A DNA stretch of 64,000 nucleotides, from positions 186,001-250,000 of the forward strand of contig NZ_BMXU01000002.1 in NCBI RefSeq assembly GCF_014651915.1. The letters run 5' to 3'. The translations under genes and the position numbers were made by a program. Source of the stretch: Parvularcula lutaonensis (lineage in GTDB: Bacteria > Pseudomonadota > Alphaproteobacteria > Caulobacterales > Parvularculaceae). Under the pieces are notes generated by a model that searched no databases, had not been told where the DNA came from, and was given only the letters and a program-made list of their open reading frames with translations. Positions 33,587-43,367 of this stretch are shown one piece after another (position 1 is the stretch's first letter; each line of letters opens with the position of its first letter).

Positions 33587-34462
33587 ATGGACGTCAACCA
33601 AGCCCGCACCTTCCTCGCCATTGTCGAAGCCGGGAACTTCGTCGCCGCTTCGAAGAGGCTGTTCGTCACGCAGTCGACGGTGTCCGCGTGGATCAAGGCG
33701 CTGGAGGAACTGCTCGGCAAGCCGCTCTTCACCCGCTCGAAGGCGGGCACGGCGCTCACGCCGCAGGGGCAGCAGTTCTACCGCTTCGCCCGGTCCATGG
33801 TCCGGGTCTGGGAGGAGGCTAAGCACCAGGTCGCGGTGCCCGAAGCCTTCGACGACACCCTCGTAGTTGGAGGGCAGTATTCGCTGTGGAACCGGCTCCT
33901 CACCCGCTGGGTCCCGGGCTTTCAGGAGCGCTGCCCGCGTGTGGCCCTGCGTTTGAGCTCCGGGATGCCCCAGCGGCTGATGCGCGAGATGTCCGAGGGC
34001 ACCCTCGACATGGCCGTGATCTATCGTCCGGAGCACCGCCCCGGCCTCGCCATCCAAGAGCTGATCGAGGACCAGCTCGTCCTGGTGACGGCCGATGCAA
34101 AACGACCGCTCGAAGAAAACTATATCTTCTGCGATTGGGGCACGGGCTTCACGGAATGGCACGCGGCCCAGTTCCCCGATCTTCACAACCCTGGCTTGTC
34201 CATCGATCTCGGGGCCCTTGGCGTGAACCTCGTCATCAATCAGGGCGGAGCCGGCTATTTCCCCCGCCGCATCATCGAGCCGCACATGGACGAGGGCCTG
34301 CTCCACCGGATCGAAGGCGCGCCTGTGTTCCCTTACCCTGCCTATGTCGTCTGGCAGGAGGAGTTCGCCGATCCCGCCCTGATCGAGACCGCTTTGGAAA
34401 CTCTCAAAGCTACGGCAGACCTCGCGATGAGAGGCGATCTGCCGCCTCCCTACTGGGCGTGA
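33587..34462 (+). CDS. LysR-family transcriptional regulator
   Basis: DNA-binding regulator of 291 residues. The winged helix-turn-helix is at the N-terminus (VNQARTFLAIVEAGNF and ASKRLFVTQSTVSAWIKALE, then LFTRSKAGTALTPQGQQF). A periplasmic-binding-like effector domain runs to the end. The ATG at 33587 is chosen because the family motif starts at once (MDVNQARTF). An inverted repeat lies just upstream. No divergent metabolic gene reveals the target; its neighbours are mscS and prkA. Confidence 0.9.
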   Translation: MDVNQARTFLAIVEAGNFVAASKRLFVTQSTVSAWIKALEELLGKPLFTRSKAGTALTPQGQQFYRFARSMVRVWEEAKHQVAVPEAFDDTLVVGGQYSLWNRLLTRWVPGFQERCPRVALRLSSGMPQRLMREMSEGTLDMAVIYRPEHRPGLAIQELIEDQLVLVTADAKRPLEENYIFCDWGTGFTEWHAAQFPDLHNPGLSIDLGALGVNLVINQGGAGYFPRRIIEPHMDEGLLHRIEGAPVFPYPAYVVWQEEFADPALIETALETLKATADLAMRGDLPPPYWA

Positions 34463-34830
34463 GGTGAGCAGCACTCTCCCCCCTTCGGTGCCAGCCGATG
34501 GAACCTGAACATCCGTTCACGTATCACCGTCACTGTGCGGCAACGTCGCAGAAAATTTGCGCAATTGTTCAGAATAAGGACCTTGCGGGATCACGCGGCG
34601 CAGGCACATCCTATATGTTGTATCGGTGGTCCTGAGCGCAATCATGCGTTCATAGCGCCGCAATTGGCAGACTGTGATGGCAAAGCTTTAACGCCTCACG
34701 GTTAACCTCAAGATTGCGGCCCGGTTAGACACGGCCGGACCACCTGTGTGCGTAGCGCGTGAGCGGGGAATACGGCGCCCCCGCGGGCGAACCGCCGGCC
34801 GTCAGGGGCTGGCAGAATCGGTGGCAGAAA
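34463..34830. other. Non-coding gap and prkA leader
   Basis: I see no supported gene in these 368 bases. Part is relatively AT-rich (34545-34710). A palindrome-like TTTAACGCCTCACGGTTAAC lies at 34687-34706. The last 90 bases are GC-rich and open in the prkA frame but without conserved sequence. It may hold a long prkA leader. Confidence 0.5.
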
Positions 34831-36789
34831 ATGAGCATGACGATGACGGAAGGACTGGATGTCTTCGACGCCTTCTCTGAAGGCTATGAGCGGACCAAGC
34901 ACGAGGAGATGTCGCTGCGCGACTACCTGCTGGCGTGCCGCGACGACGTCATGATGTATGCCTCCCCGGCGGAGCGGATGGTCAAGGCCATCGGCGAACC
35001 GGAAATGATCGATACGTCGAAGGATCCGCGCCTCAGCCGGATTTTCTTCAACCGCACCATCAAGCGCTATAAGGCCTTCGACGGCTTCTACGGCATGGAA
35101 GACACGATCGAGCGGATCGTCGGCTACTTCCGTCACGCCGCGCAGGGCCTCGAAGAAAAGCGCCAGGTCCTCTACCTCCTCGGCCCGGTCGGCGGCGGCA
35201 AGTCATCGCTCGCCGAGCGCCTCAAGGACCTGATGGAAGAGTACCCGATCTACGTCCTCAAGGCCGGCGACGAACTCTCGCCCGTCTTCGAAAGCCCGCT
35301 GGGCCTGTTCCAGACCGAGGACCTGAAAAACCTCCTCGAAGAAAAATACGGCATCGAGCGCCGCCGCCTGACCGGCATCATGTCTCCATGGGCCGTGAAG
35401 CGCCTCGACGAGTATGGAGGCGACATCTCGAAATTCTCGGTGGTCAAGCTCTACCCGTCCAAGCTGCGCCAGATCGCAATCACGAAGACCGAGCCGGGTG
35501 ACGAGAACAACCAAGACATCTCTGCCCTGGTCGGCAAGGTCGACATCAGGAAGCTCGAGCACTTCAGCCAAGATGACACCGACGCCTATTCCTACTCGGG
35601 TGGCCTGTGTCACGCGAACCAGGGGCTTCTCGAATTCGTCGAGATGTTCAAGGCGCCGATCAAGGTCCTGCACCCGCTGCTGACCGCGACGCAGGAAGGC
35701 AACTATGTCGGCACCGAGTCGCTCGGACCGATCCCCTTCCAAGGCATCATCCTCGCGCACTCGAACGAGAGCGAATGGCAAGCCTTCCGTAACAACCGCA
35801 ACAACGAGGCCTTCCTCGACCGGATCTCGGTCGTCAAAGTTCCGTATGCGCTGCGTCCCACCGAAGAGACCCAGATCTACGAGAAGCTGCTGAAATCCTC
35901 GGAGCTTTCCGACGCGCCATGTGCGCCTGAGACACTGCCGATGCTGGCCCGTTTCTCGGTTCTCACGCGCCTCAAGGAGCACGAGAACTCGAACCTCTAC
36001 TCCAAGATGCGGGTCTATGACGGCGAGAAGCTGAAGGACACAGACCCCAAGGCGAAGAGCCACCAGGAGTACCGCGATGCCGCCGGCGTCGATGAGGGCA
36101 TGGACGGGATCTCTACCCGCTTCGCCTTCAAGGTGCTGTCGGAGACCTTCAACTTCGACACCGAAGAGGTTTCGGCCGACCCGGTGCACCTGATGTATGT
36201 TCTCGAGAACTCCATCCGCCGGGAGCAGTTCCCTGACGAGGTCGAGAAGAAATATCTCGAGTTCATCAAGGCTGAACTCGCCCCCCGCTACGCCGACTTC
36301 ATCGGCAAAGAGATCCAGAAGGCGTATCTCGAAAGCTACGGCGAGTACGGACAGAACCTCTTCGACCGCTACATCGCCTATGCCGATGCGTGGATCGAGG
36401 ACCAGGACTTCAAGGATCCCGACACCGGCCAGCTCCTCGACCGCAACACGCTGGACCAGGAGCTCTCGAAGATCGAGAAGCCCGCGGGCATCGCGAACCC
36501 GAAGGACTTCCGGAACGAGGTGGTCAAGTTCGCCCTCCGCGCCCGCGCGGCCCATGGCGGCAAGAACCCGAGCTGGACCAGCTACGAGAAGCTCCGCTCC
36601 GTCATCGAGAAGCGGATGTTCACCCAGGTGGAAGACCTCCTCCCGGTCATCTCCTTCGACTCGAAGAAGGACAGCGAGACCGCCAAGAAGCACGACGATT
36701 TCGTCAGCCGCATGACCGAGCGTGGCTACACCCCCCGCCAGGTCCGCCGTCTGGTCGAGTGGTACATGCGCGTGAACAAGGCAGGCTGA
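34831..36789 (+). CDS. prkA: PrkA-type serine protein kinase (YeaG family)
   Basis: AAA+ serine kinase linked to stress and starvation responses in other bacteria; 652 residues from ATG 34831. Walker A is YLLGPVGGGKSSLAERL. The AAA+ PrkA domain covers the first 380 or so residues (FYGMEDTIERIVGYFRHAA), and the C-terminal kinase-like part carries LKEHENSNLYSKMRVYDGE. A longer frame from 34759 looks non-coding. In enterobacteria yeaG is followed by yeaH and sometimes a SpoVR gene. Neither is here: a terminator follows, and then a truncated patatin gene. Confidence 0.93.
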   Translation: MSMTMTEGLDVFDAFSEGYERTKHEEMSLRDYLLACRDDVMMYASPAERMVKAIGEPEMIDTSKDPRLSRIFFNRTIKRYKAFDGFYGMEDTIERIVGYFRHAAQGLEEKRQVLYLLGPVGGGKSSLAERLKDLMEEYPIYVLKAGDELSPVFESPLGLFQTEDLKNLLEEKYGIERRRLTGIMSPWAVKRLDEYGGDISKFSVVKLYPSKLRQIAITKTEPGDENNQDISALVGKVDIRKLEHFSQDDTDAYSYSGGLCHANQGLLEFVEMFKAPIKVLHPLLTATQEGNYVGTESLGPIPFQGIILAHSNESEWQAFRNNRNNEAFLDRISVVKVPYALRPTEETQIYEKLLKSSELSDAPCAPETLPMLARFSVLTRLKEHENSNLYSKMRVYDGEKLKDTDPKAKSHQEYRDAAGVDEGMDGISTRFAFKVLSETFNFDTEEVSADPVHLMYVLENSIRREQFPDEVEKKYLEFIKAELAPRYADFIGKEIQKAYLESYGEYGQNLFDRYIAYADAWIEDQDFKDPDTGQLLDRNTLDQELSKIEKPAGIANPKDFRNEVVKFALRARAAHGGKNPSWTSYEKLRSVIEKRMFTQVEDLLPVISFDSKKDSETAKKHDDFVSRMTERGYTPRQVRRLVEWYMRVNKAG

Positions 36790-36814
36790 GCCGCTTTTCC
36801 TATCTCGGAACAGA

Positions 36815-36841
36815 AGCCGGGCCACGCGCCCGGCTTTTTTG
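36815..36841 (+). terminator. prkA rho-independent terminator
   Basis: AGCCGGGC (36815-36822), loop CACGC, GCCCGGCT (36828-36835), then a run of six Ts. It begins about 25 bases after the prkA stop. Confidence 0.92.
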
Positions 36842-36923
36842 TGCGCCGCATCGAGTCGTGGAAGAAATCGTCAACCCACAGAGGACTATCCTCTGCAAAC
36901 GCAGGTTTTGAGAGCCGCCCGCC

Positions 36924-37550
36924 ATGGATCACCAACAGCCCCTCAATCCGCGGCGGCTGCTCAGGCGCGCCGTTTCGGCCTTTGACGGCCGCACGCGAGG
37001 CCGTGTCCTCGCGTTGCAGGGCGGAGGCGCGCTTGGCGCTTTTACCTATGGCGCACTCGACAAGCTGCTCGAGGCTGAGGATCGTCCTTTGACTGCTCTC
37101 TCCGGCGCTTCTGCCGGGGCAATGAATGCCGCTATCCTCGCGACGGGGCTTGTCCGAGGGGGCCGCCAGGGTGCCCGCGACGCCCTTGCCGCTTTCTGGG
37201 ACGACGTTGCCCGCGGCGGAGCGTTTGCCAAAGCGATGCTATTGCCGCGAAAGATCTTCGGGTTCCGCACCGGGAGGGAGGCTCGCGGCGCAGCTTCGCG
37301 CCGCGTGAAGGAGATCGCGCTGGAGCATGCCTTGCCGGGACAAGCGATCGAGGATCTACCCACGCCCGGCCTCGTCCGCGAAAGGGCGGAAGCCGGACGG
37401 GACGCGCTTTCGCTTTATCGTCGATCCGAGGGCCGAGCCCACCGGAAGGATTCGCAGGGCTTCCGGCTGGCCGCCATGTCCGCGGACCGTTCACCTCAGC
37501 GACCACCGAATTTGACGTCATCCCGCTCTGGGGAAACACTAAGCCGATGA
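36924..37550 (+). pseudogene. Truncated patatin-like protein (N-terminal half only)
   Basis: The first 115 residues are clearly patatin: VLALQGGGALGAFTYGALDK (oxyanion loop), the nucleophile Ser63 in GASAGAMNAAIL, and GARDALAAFWDDVARGG. After about residue 115 the sequence becomes Arg-rich and unlike the family, and the protein stops at 208 residues. No DGG or DGA motif with the catalytic Asp is present; complete patatins of this type have about 330 residues, as at 42334. It is probably a decayed gene or one with a replaced tail. Its TGA overlaps the purU ATG (ATGA), so translation of the remnant could still feed purU. Confidence 0.65.
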
Positions 37551-38404
37551 GTGGGCATCAGTCTCACATTCTGCGAACCGCCAGTCCGGATGCTGTGGGC
37601 ATCCTTGCGAGCGTCATGGCGTTCCTCGCCGATCGCGGGCTCAGCGTGGTGGAGAGCCATGACTTCGCTGACAGCGTGTCCGGGCGCTTTTTCGTCTGGG
37701 CGCGCTTCGAGACGAGTGATGTTTTTGATGCTGAGGACTTCGGCCGCGCCTTCGGTGAAGTCGCGCTTCGGCGCGACCTCGCCTGGAATCTGCGTCCGGC
37801 GGGCTACAGGCCCAAGGTCCTTGTCCTCGCCTCGAAGATGGACCACTGCCTCAACGACCTTCTTTTCCGGCACCGGAGCGACAGGCTCGGCGCCGATATC
37901 GTCGGCATCGCATCGAACCATGAGGATGCGCGCTGGCACGCCGACCGGCATGAGATCCGCTTCGACCACATCCCCGTCTCGAAGGAGACAAAGCCGCAGG
38001 CCGAAGACCAGCTCCGTAAACTGATTGATGAGACCTCGGCAGAGTTCGTTGTCCTCGCCCGCTACATGCAGGTGTTGTCGAATGATCTGTGTAGGGAGCT
38101 TGAAGGCCGCTGTATCAACATCCACCACTCTGCCCTTCCGAGCTTCAAGGGCGCACGCCCCTACCACCAGGCCCATGCCCGCGGCGTGAAGCTGATCGGT
38201 GCGACCGCGCATTACGTGACCGCCGATCTCGACGAGGGTCCGATCATCGCGCAGGAAGCTGTCAGCGTCGATCACCGAGCCACGCCCGACAGGCTCGTGG
38301 AAATGGGCCGGGACATCGAGGCTCGGGTCCTCGCCCGCGCTGTCAAGGCCCATGCAGAGGGCCGGGTGTTCCTGAGCGGGGCGCGGACAGTCGTTTTCGA
38401 CTGA
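37547..38404 (+). CDS. purU: Formyltetrahydrofolate deformylase PurU
   Basis: Hydrolyses 10-formyl-THF to THF and formate, supplying formate and balancing one-carbon pools. It has 285 residues. An N-terminal ACT domain (SPDAVGILASVMAFLADRGL) precedes a formyltransferase-like domain with VLARYMQVLSNDLC, INIHHSALPSFKGARPY and the YVTADLDEGPIIAQ active-site region. The start overlaps the stop of the truncated patatin gene by four bases. Confidence 0.95.
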   Translation: MSGHQSHILRTASPDAVGILASVMAFLADRGLSVVESHDFADSVSGRFFVWARFETSDVFDAEDFGRAFGEVALRRDLAWNLRPAGYRPKVLVLASKMDHCLNDLLFRHRSDRLGADIVGIASNHEDARWHADRHEIRFDHIPVSKETKPQAEDQLRKLIDETSAEFVVLARYMQVLSNDLCRELEGRCINIHHSALPSFKGARPYHQAHARGVKLIGATAHYVTADLDEGPIIAQEAVSVDHRATPDRLVEMGRDIEARVLARAVKAHAEGRVFLSGARTVVFD

Positions 38405-38500
38405 TGCGCAGACCCTGAACGAGGGTTATTCCCAGCCCCCTACCGTTGCCGCGCAAAAATCTGCTAGTTCCGCCGTGATCACAAACCGAAAGGGTATCCG

Positions 38501-40711
38501 GTGAGAAAAAGTCTGTTTCTGGGCGCAGCGCTCGTGGCGCTCGCGGCCTGCGGGGGAGCGAACGAAGAAATGAACGCGGAGACTTCTGCGGAAGCTGAAA
38601 TGACCGAGGCGCCGAGCACGGCGGACTTCGCCCTGACCGCACCCTTCGAAGGCCCCTATGGCGGCGTGCCCGCCTTCGACAAGGTCGAGCTGGCCGACTT
38701 CGAGCCCGCCTTGAAAGCCGCGATCGCTGAAGGCCTCGCCGAGATCGACGCCATCGCCAATTCCGACGAGCCGCCGACCTTCGAGAACACCATTGTCGCG
38801 ATGGAGCGCCAGGGGCAGGCCCTCGACCGTTTCTACACCTATTACGGCATCTGGTCCTCGAACCTGTCGAGCCCCGAATTCCAGGAGATCGAGACGAAGC
38901 TCGTTCCTCTGACCTCGGACTATTCCGCCAAGGTCATCGGCAACACGGCCCTGTTCGAGCGTATCGCCGCGATCTACAATGACGAAGACGCGATGGCGGC
39001 CCTCGACCCGGTGCAGCAGCGCCTTGTCTGGGACTACTACACTGACTTCGCCCGCTCGGGCGCAGCTCTCGATGAAGAGACCAAGGAGAAGATCGCCGAC
39101 ATCAACGAGCGGCTCAACGAGCTCTACACGAAGTTCTCTCAGAACCTCCTGCACGACGAAGGCAGCTACGTGACCTTCCTCGACGAGGACCAGCTCGGTG
39201 GCTTGCCTGAGGACCTCGTCGAAGCCATGGCCGCGGCTGCGGAAGCCAAGGGCCAGCCCGGCAAATACGCCGTGACCAACACCCGCTCGTCGATGGACCC
39301 GTTCCTCACCTATTCCACCGAGCGCGACCTCCGCGAGACGGTGTGGCGGAACTACTACAGCCGCGGCGACAACAACGATGCGTACGACAACAAGGCGATC
39401 ATCTCGGAGATCATGAAACTCCGCGGTGAACGGACGAAGCTGCAGGGATACGGCACATTTGCCGATCGGGCGCTGGAGAAGCAGGTCGCCCGGACGCCGG
39501 AAGCGGCAATGGAACTGATGATGAGTGTCTGGCCCGCAGCCAAGGCCCGCGTCGCCGAGGAAGTCGCCGACATGCAGGCCGTTGCCGATCGCGAAGGCGC
39601 GGACATCACCATCGAGCCGTGGGACTACCGTTTCTATGCGGAGAAAGTCCGCAAGGAGAAGTATGACCTCGACGCCGGTGAAGTGAAGCAATACCTCCAG
39701 CTCGACAATCTCCGTGAGGGGATGTTCTGGATGGCTAACGAGCTTTACGGCCTCGAATTCCGTGGACCGATCGACAACGTCCCCGTTTTCCATCCTGACG
39801 TGAAGGTCTGGGAAGTCTACAAGGACGGCAAGCTGAAGGGGCTTTGGTATTTCGACCCTTATGCCCGCGACGGGAAGCGTTCGGGCGCGTGGATGAACGC
39901 CTACCGGACCCAGAACAAACTTGATGGCGAGACCCTTCCGATCGTCTCGAACAACTCGAACTTCGTGAAGGCTCCCGAGGGTGAAGCGACGCTGATCTCG
40001 TGGGACGATGCGGAAACCCTTTTCCACGAGTTCGGCCACGCGCTGCACGGCCTGCTGTCAGATGTGGTCTACCCATCACTTGCCGGCACGGCTGTCCCGC
40101 GCGACTATGTCGAGTTCCCAAGCCAGGTTCACGAGAACTGGCTGGCAACGCCCGAGATCCTTCAGACCTACGCAGTCCATGTCGACACGGGCGAGCCGAT
40201 CCCGGAAGAGCTTGTCCAGAAGATCGAGAATGCTGCGACGTTCAACCAGGGCTTTGCGACCACGGAGTATCTGGCCTCGGCGCTGGTCGACATGAAACTG
40301 CACACGTTGGAAGACCCGTCGAACATCGACGCCGCCGAGTTCGAGCGCACCACCCTCGAAGAGCTTGGCATGCCGTCGGAGCTGCCCATGCGGCACCGCA
40401 TGCCCCATTTCGCTCACATCTTCTCGGGCGAAGGCTATGCAGCGGGCTACTATGCCTATCTCTGGGCCGACACCTTCGCGGCTGATGCCTGGGAAGCCTT
40501 TGCCGAGGCCGACGGCGGTGCCTACGACCCCGACGTGGCGCAGGCCTTTGTCGATCACGTGCTATCCGTTGGCAATACCATTCCGCCTACGGAGGGATAC
40601 AGGGCTTTCCGCGGCAAGGATGTCACGGTCAGTGCCCTGATGCGCCAGCGCGGATTCCCGGACCCGAACCCCGTGCCTGAAGCTGCGGGAAGCCAGGGTG
40701 CACGTGATTGA
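38501..40711 (+). CDS. M3-family oligopeptidase, lipoprotein (Dcp-like)
   Basis: Zinc peptidase of 736 residues that would cut short peptides. Unlike cytosolic Dcp/OpdA it has a lipoprotein signal (VRKSLFLGAALVALAACGG, GTG start at 38501), so it should sit in the periplasm anchored to a membrane. The zinc motif is HEFGH with His509 (ETLFHEFGHALHGLLS), and the third ligand is the Glu after the second helix (DYVEFPSQVHENW). The C-terminal SGEGYAAGYYAYLWAD is typical of M3A. It ends with a strong terminator shared with ppa. Confidence 0.93.
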   Translation: MRKSLFLGAALVALAACGGANEEMNAETSAEAEMTEAPSTADFALTAPFEGPYGGVPAFDKVELADFEPALKAAIAEGLAEIDAIANSDEPPTFENTIVAMERQGQALDRFYTYYGIWSSNLSSPEFQEIETKLVPLTSDYSAKVIGNTALFERIAAIYNDEDAMAALDPVQQRLVWDYYTDFARSGAALDEETKEKIADINERLNELYTKFSQNLLHDEGSYVTFLDEDQLGGLPEDLVEAMAAAAEAKGQPGKYAVTNTRSSMDPFLTYSTERDLRETVWRNYYSRGDNNDAYDNKAIISEIMKLRGERTKLQGYGTFADRALEKQVARTPEAAMELMMSVWPAAKARVAEEVADMQAVADREGADITIEPWDYRFYAEKVRKEKYDLDAGEVKQYLQLDNLREGMFWMANELYGLEFRGPIDNVPVFHPDVKVWEVYKDGKLKGLWYFDPYARDGKRSGAWMNAYRTQNKLDGETLPIVSNNSNFVKAPEGEATLISWDDAETLFHEFGHALHGLLSDVVYPSLAGTAVPRDYVEFPSQVHENWLATPEILQTYAVHVDTGEPIPEELVQKIENAATFNQGFATTEYLASALVDMKLHTLEDPSNIDAAEFERTTLEELGMPSELPMRHRMPHFAHIFSGEGYAAGYYAYLWADTFAADAWEAFAEADGGAYDPDVAQAFVDHVLSVGNTIPPTEGYRAFRGKDVTVSALMRQRGFPDPNPVPEAAGSQGARD

Positions 40712-40733
40712 GCGCCGGCCTGTCGGCAAAAAG

Positions 40734-40760
40734 AAAGGCGGGCCTCGGCCCGCCTTTTTT
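40734..40760. terminator. Bidirectional terminator between the M3 peptidase and ppa
   Basis: AGGCGGGCC, a 2-base centre, GGCCCGCCT, flanked by AAA on the left and TTTTTT on the right. It can act for both convergent genes. Confidence 0.9.
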
Positions 40761-40781
40761 CGTATCGTATGCTGAGCGAGA

Positions 40782-41312
40782 TCACTCAGGCTTGTAGTTG
40801 GCGACGCCTTCCTGGATCAGGCGCTCGGCTTCGTCCTTTCCCTTCCACTCGATGACCTTGACCCACTTGTTCGGCTCGAGATCCTTGTAGTGGTCAAAGA
40901 AATGCCAGATGCGCTCGAGCAACGTGGGCTGGACGTCTTCATAGGTTCTGATGTTGTCGTAGAAGCGCGTCAGCTTCGGGTGCGGTGCGGCGAGAATCTT
41001 TTCGTCGAGGCCAGCCTCGTCTTCCATGATCAGGACACCGATCGGACGCGCGCGGAGGACGCAGCCCGGAACCAGCGGACGGTTGCCCAGCACCATGACA
41101 TCGACAGGGTCGCCATCGCCCGACAGCGTGTGCGGCATGAACCCGTAGTTACAGGGGTAGCGCATCGAGGTGTAGAGGAAACGGTCAACGAAGATCGCGC
41201 CGGACGGCTTGTCGAACTCGTACTTGATCGGTTCGTTGCCGAGGGGGACTTCGATAATGACGTTGATGTCTTCGGGCGGATTCTCCCCGGCGGGGATCTC
41301 GGAAATGCGCAT
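40782..41312 (-). CDS. ppa: Inorganic pyrophosphatase (family I)
   Basis: Soluble enzyme that splits pyrophosphate and drives biosynthesis; 176 residues. Typical pieces are IIEVPLGNEPIKYEFDKPSG, YPCNYGFMPHTLSGDGDPVDVMV (the DGDPVD metal site) and YKDLEPNKWVKVIEWKG. The ATG at 41312 has GAGAGG upstream and gives the normal length. A frame to 41420 is too long. Confidence 0.96.
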   Translation of the reverse strand: MRISEIPAGENPPEDINVIIEVPLGNEPIKYEFDKPSGAIFVDRFLYTSMRYPCNYGFMPHTLSGDGDPVDVMVLGNRPLVPGCVLRARPIGVLIMEDEAGLDEKILAAPHPKLTRFYDNIRTYEDVQPTLLERIWHFFDHYKDLEPNKWVKVIEWKGKDEAERLIQEGVANYKPE

Positions 41313-41526
41313 CGGTCGGCCTCTCTTGCCGTGGAATTGGTCTGACGGCGCACCTCTAAGGGCTTTTTGTGCGCCGCAAAAGCCCTTTGCTCGTGATGGT
41401 GAAACGCGAAACGGCTTCATGTCCCATGCGAGCGAAAACCGAGCGTTTGGGGAGGTGCCCGATCAGTATTGGCCTCGGCGCTCCAGTGGCCTAACTGCGC
41501 GGTATTCTCGGAAAGGATCAGTTGGA

Positions 41527-42318
41527 ATGTTTGAAGACCTGCGTGGCCGCAAGGCCGTCATCACTGGCTCCACCTCGGGCATCGGCCTGGCGTTTGCCGA
41601 GGGGCTGGCCGAAATGGGGGTCGACATCACGCTCAACGGCTTCGGCGACAAGGACGAGATCGAGGAGAACCGCGCGCGCATCGCCGGTGAGCATGGCGTC
41701 GATGTCCGCTATGACGGTGCCGACATGACCAAGCCGCAGGAGATCCGGGACCTCATCACCGGTGCGGAAGCGGCCCACGGCCGAATCGACATCCTGATCA
41801 ACAATGCCGGAATCCAGAAGGTCGCGCCGATCGATGAGTATGATGACGACACCTGGGACCGCATCATCGCGATCAATCTGACCTCGAACTATCACACGAT
41901 CAAAGCCGCGCTTCCGGGGATGAAGAAACGCAAATTCGGCCGTATCGTGAACGTTGCGTCTGCCCATGGCCTTATCGCTTCGCCGTTCAAGTCGGCCTAC
42001 AACTCGGCCAAGCATGGCGTCGTCGGACTGACGAAAACCGTCGCCCTCGAGGCAGCCGAATACGGCGTGACGTGCAACGCGATCTGCCCCGGCTTCGTCC
42101 TGACGCCGTTGCTCGAAGCCCAGATGAAGGACAACGCAAAAGCCCGAAACATGAGTGAGGAAGAGGTCAAGGCGAAGCTCCTGAACGACGCCCACGCGAC
42201 CAAGGAATTCATAACCTATGAGAACCTCATCGGGCTTCTCGTTTACCTCTGCTCCAACGCAGGATCCGGCGCGACCGGTTACCCCTACGCCGTCGATGGC
42301 GGATGGACCGCTCACTGA
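41527..42318 (+). CDS. bdhA: 3-hydroxybutyrate dehydrogenase (SDR)
   Basis: NAD-dependent short-chain dehydrogenase that oxidises D-3-hydroxybutyrate to acetoacetate in polyhydroxybutyrate use; 263 residues. The cofactor site is ITGSTSGIGLAFAEGLAEMG, then ILINNAGIQ. The catalytic residues lie in VNVASAHGLIASPFKSAYNSAKHG (Ser, Tyr, Lys). C-terminal QMKDNAKARNMSEEEV and YAVDGGWTAH match BdhA. ATG 41527 has AAGGA upstream. The patatin gene 15 bases downstream is a common partner. Confidence 0.94.
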   Translation: MFEDLRGRKAVITGSTSGIGLAFAEGLAEMGVDITLNGFGDKDEIEENRARIAGEHGVDVRYDGADMTKPQEIRDLITGAEAAHGRIDILINNAGIQKVAPIDEYDDDTWDRIIAINLTSNYHTIKAALPGMKKRKFGRIVNVASAHGLIASPFKSAYNSAKHGVVGLTKTVALEAAEYGVTCNAICPGFVLTPLLEAQMKDNAKARNMSEEEVKAKLLNDAHATKEFITYENLIGLLVYLCSNAGSGATGYPYAVDGGWTAH

Positions 42319-42333
42319 CAATCGAGGGGCTGG

Positions 42334-43365
42334 ATGGCGAAGGCTGCGAAGAAAACTTTGAACCTTGCCCTCCAGGGCGGCGGCGCCCACGGCGCCTTCG
42401 CTTGGGGCGTATGCGACAGGCTTCTTGCTTCCGAGCGCATTCATATCAACGCCATCACAGCCACCTCGGCGGGGGCGATGAACGCGACGACCCTCGCCTA
42501 TGGCATGCATCTGGGCGATGAACAGGGCGCCCGCGACAAGCTCGACGAGTTCTGGGAAGGCGTCTCGAAGCTCCAGAACCCGTTCGAGCTTCCCATGACG
42601 GCGCCCCTGCCTTTCGTGCAGGAGATCAAGGATTTTTGGAAAGACCAGGCGCTCAACCACATTACAGGCGCGTTCTCGCCCTACCAGCTCAACCCGATGA
42701 ACTGGAACCCGCTCAGGGACCTCCTCGCCAGGGTGGTCGATTTCGATCGGCTACATGAATGCAACAAGATCAAGCTTTTTATCAGTGCAACGAACGTCCG
42801 GTCAGGGAAGGTCCGGATCTTCCAAAATGACGAGCTGAGCATCGATGCCGTCATGGCATCGGCATGCCTGCCCCACCTGTTCCAGGCGGTGATGATCGAT
42901 GGCGAGGCTTACTGGGACGGCGGGTATATGGGCAACCCGTCGCTTTGGCCCCTCTTCTATGAAACCGATGTGAGGGACCTGCTGCTCGTTCACATCAATC
43001 CGATCGTGCGGGACGAGGTCCCCACCACCATTCCCGAGATCGAGAACCGGCTCAATGAGATCACCTTCAACGCCAGCCTCATCAAGGAATTGCGGGCGAT
43101 CGCCTTCGTGAAGAAGCTGCTCGACCAAGGCTGGTTGAAAGAAGAGTATCAGGACAAGCTGTCGAACATCCGATATCATGCCATTCGCGCGGATGAGGTC
43201 CTCAAAGACTTCCCCCTACCAACGAAAATGAAGGCCGATATCGGCTTCCTCCGCGAACTGAAGGCCATCGGCCGGGAGTCCGCGGAGGCATGGATCGAGC
43301 AAAACTACGAGAAGCTCGGCAAGACGGATAGTTGCGACCTTCGCCAGGAGTTTCTCGGCACCTGA
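42334..43365 (+). CDS. Patatin-like phospholipase, PHB-associated type
   Basis: Predicted serine acyl hydrolase, 343 residues, complete. The oxyanion loop is LALQGGGAHGAFAWG, the nucleophile Ser45 in ATSAGAMNA, and the Asp195 partner in YWDGGYMGNP. It starts 15 bases after bdhA, an arrangement known in other alphaproteobacteria and suggestive of a role in polyhydroxybutyrate breakdown. That role is inferred; phospholipase activity is equally possible. It is convergent with the tandem gene group at 43368. Confidence 0.9.
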   Translation: MAKAAKKTLNLALQGGGAHGAFAWGVCDRLLASERIHINAITATSAGAMNATTLAYGMHLGDEQGARDKLDEFWEGVSKLQNPFELPMTAPLPFVQEIKDFWKDQALNHITGAFSPYQLNPMNWNPLRDLLARVVDFDRLHECNKIKLFISATNVRSGKVRIFQNDELSIDAVMASACLPHLFQAVMIDGEAYWDGGYMGNPSLWPLFYETDVRDLLLVHINPIVRDEVPTTIPEIENRLNEITFNASLIKELRAIAFVKKLLDQGWLKEEYQDKLSNIRYHAIRADEVLKDFPLPTKMKADIGFLRELKAIGRESAEAWIEQNYEKLGKTDSCDLRQEFLGT

Positions 43366-43367
43366 GA

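Noticed and set aside
34687-34706. TTTAACGCCTCACGGTTAAC as a CtrA site upstream of prkA
   Set aside because: CtrA sites have TTAA-N7-TTAA; here the spacing is ten bases.
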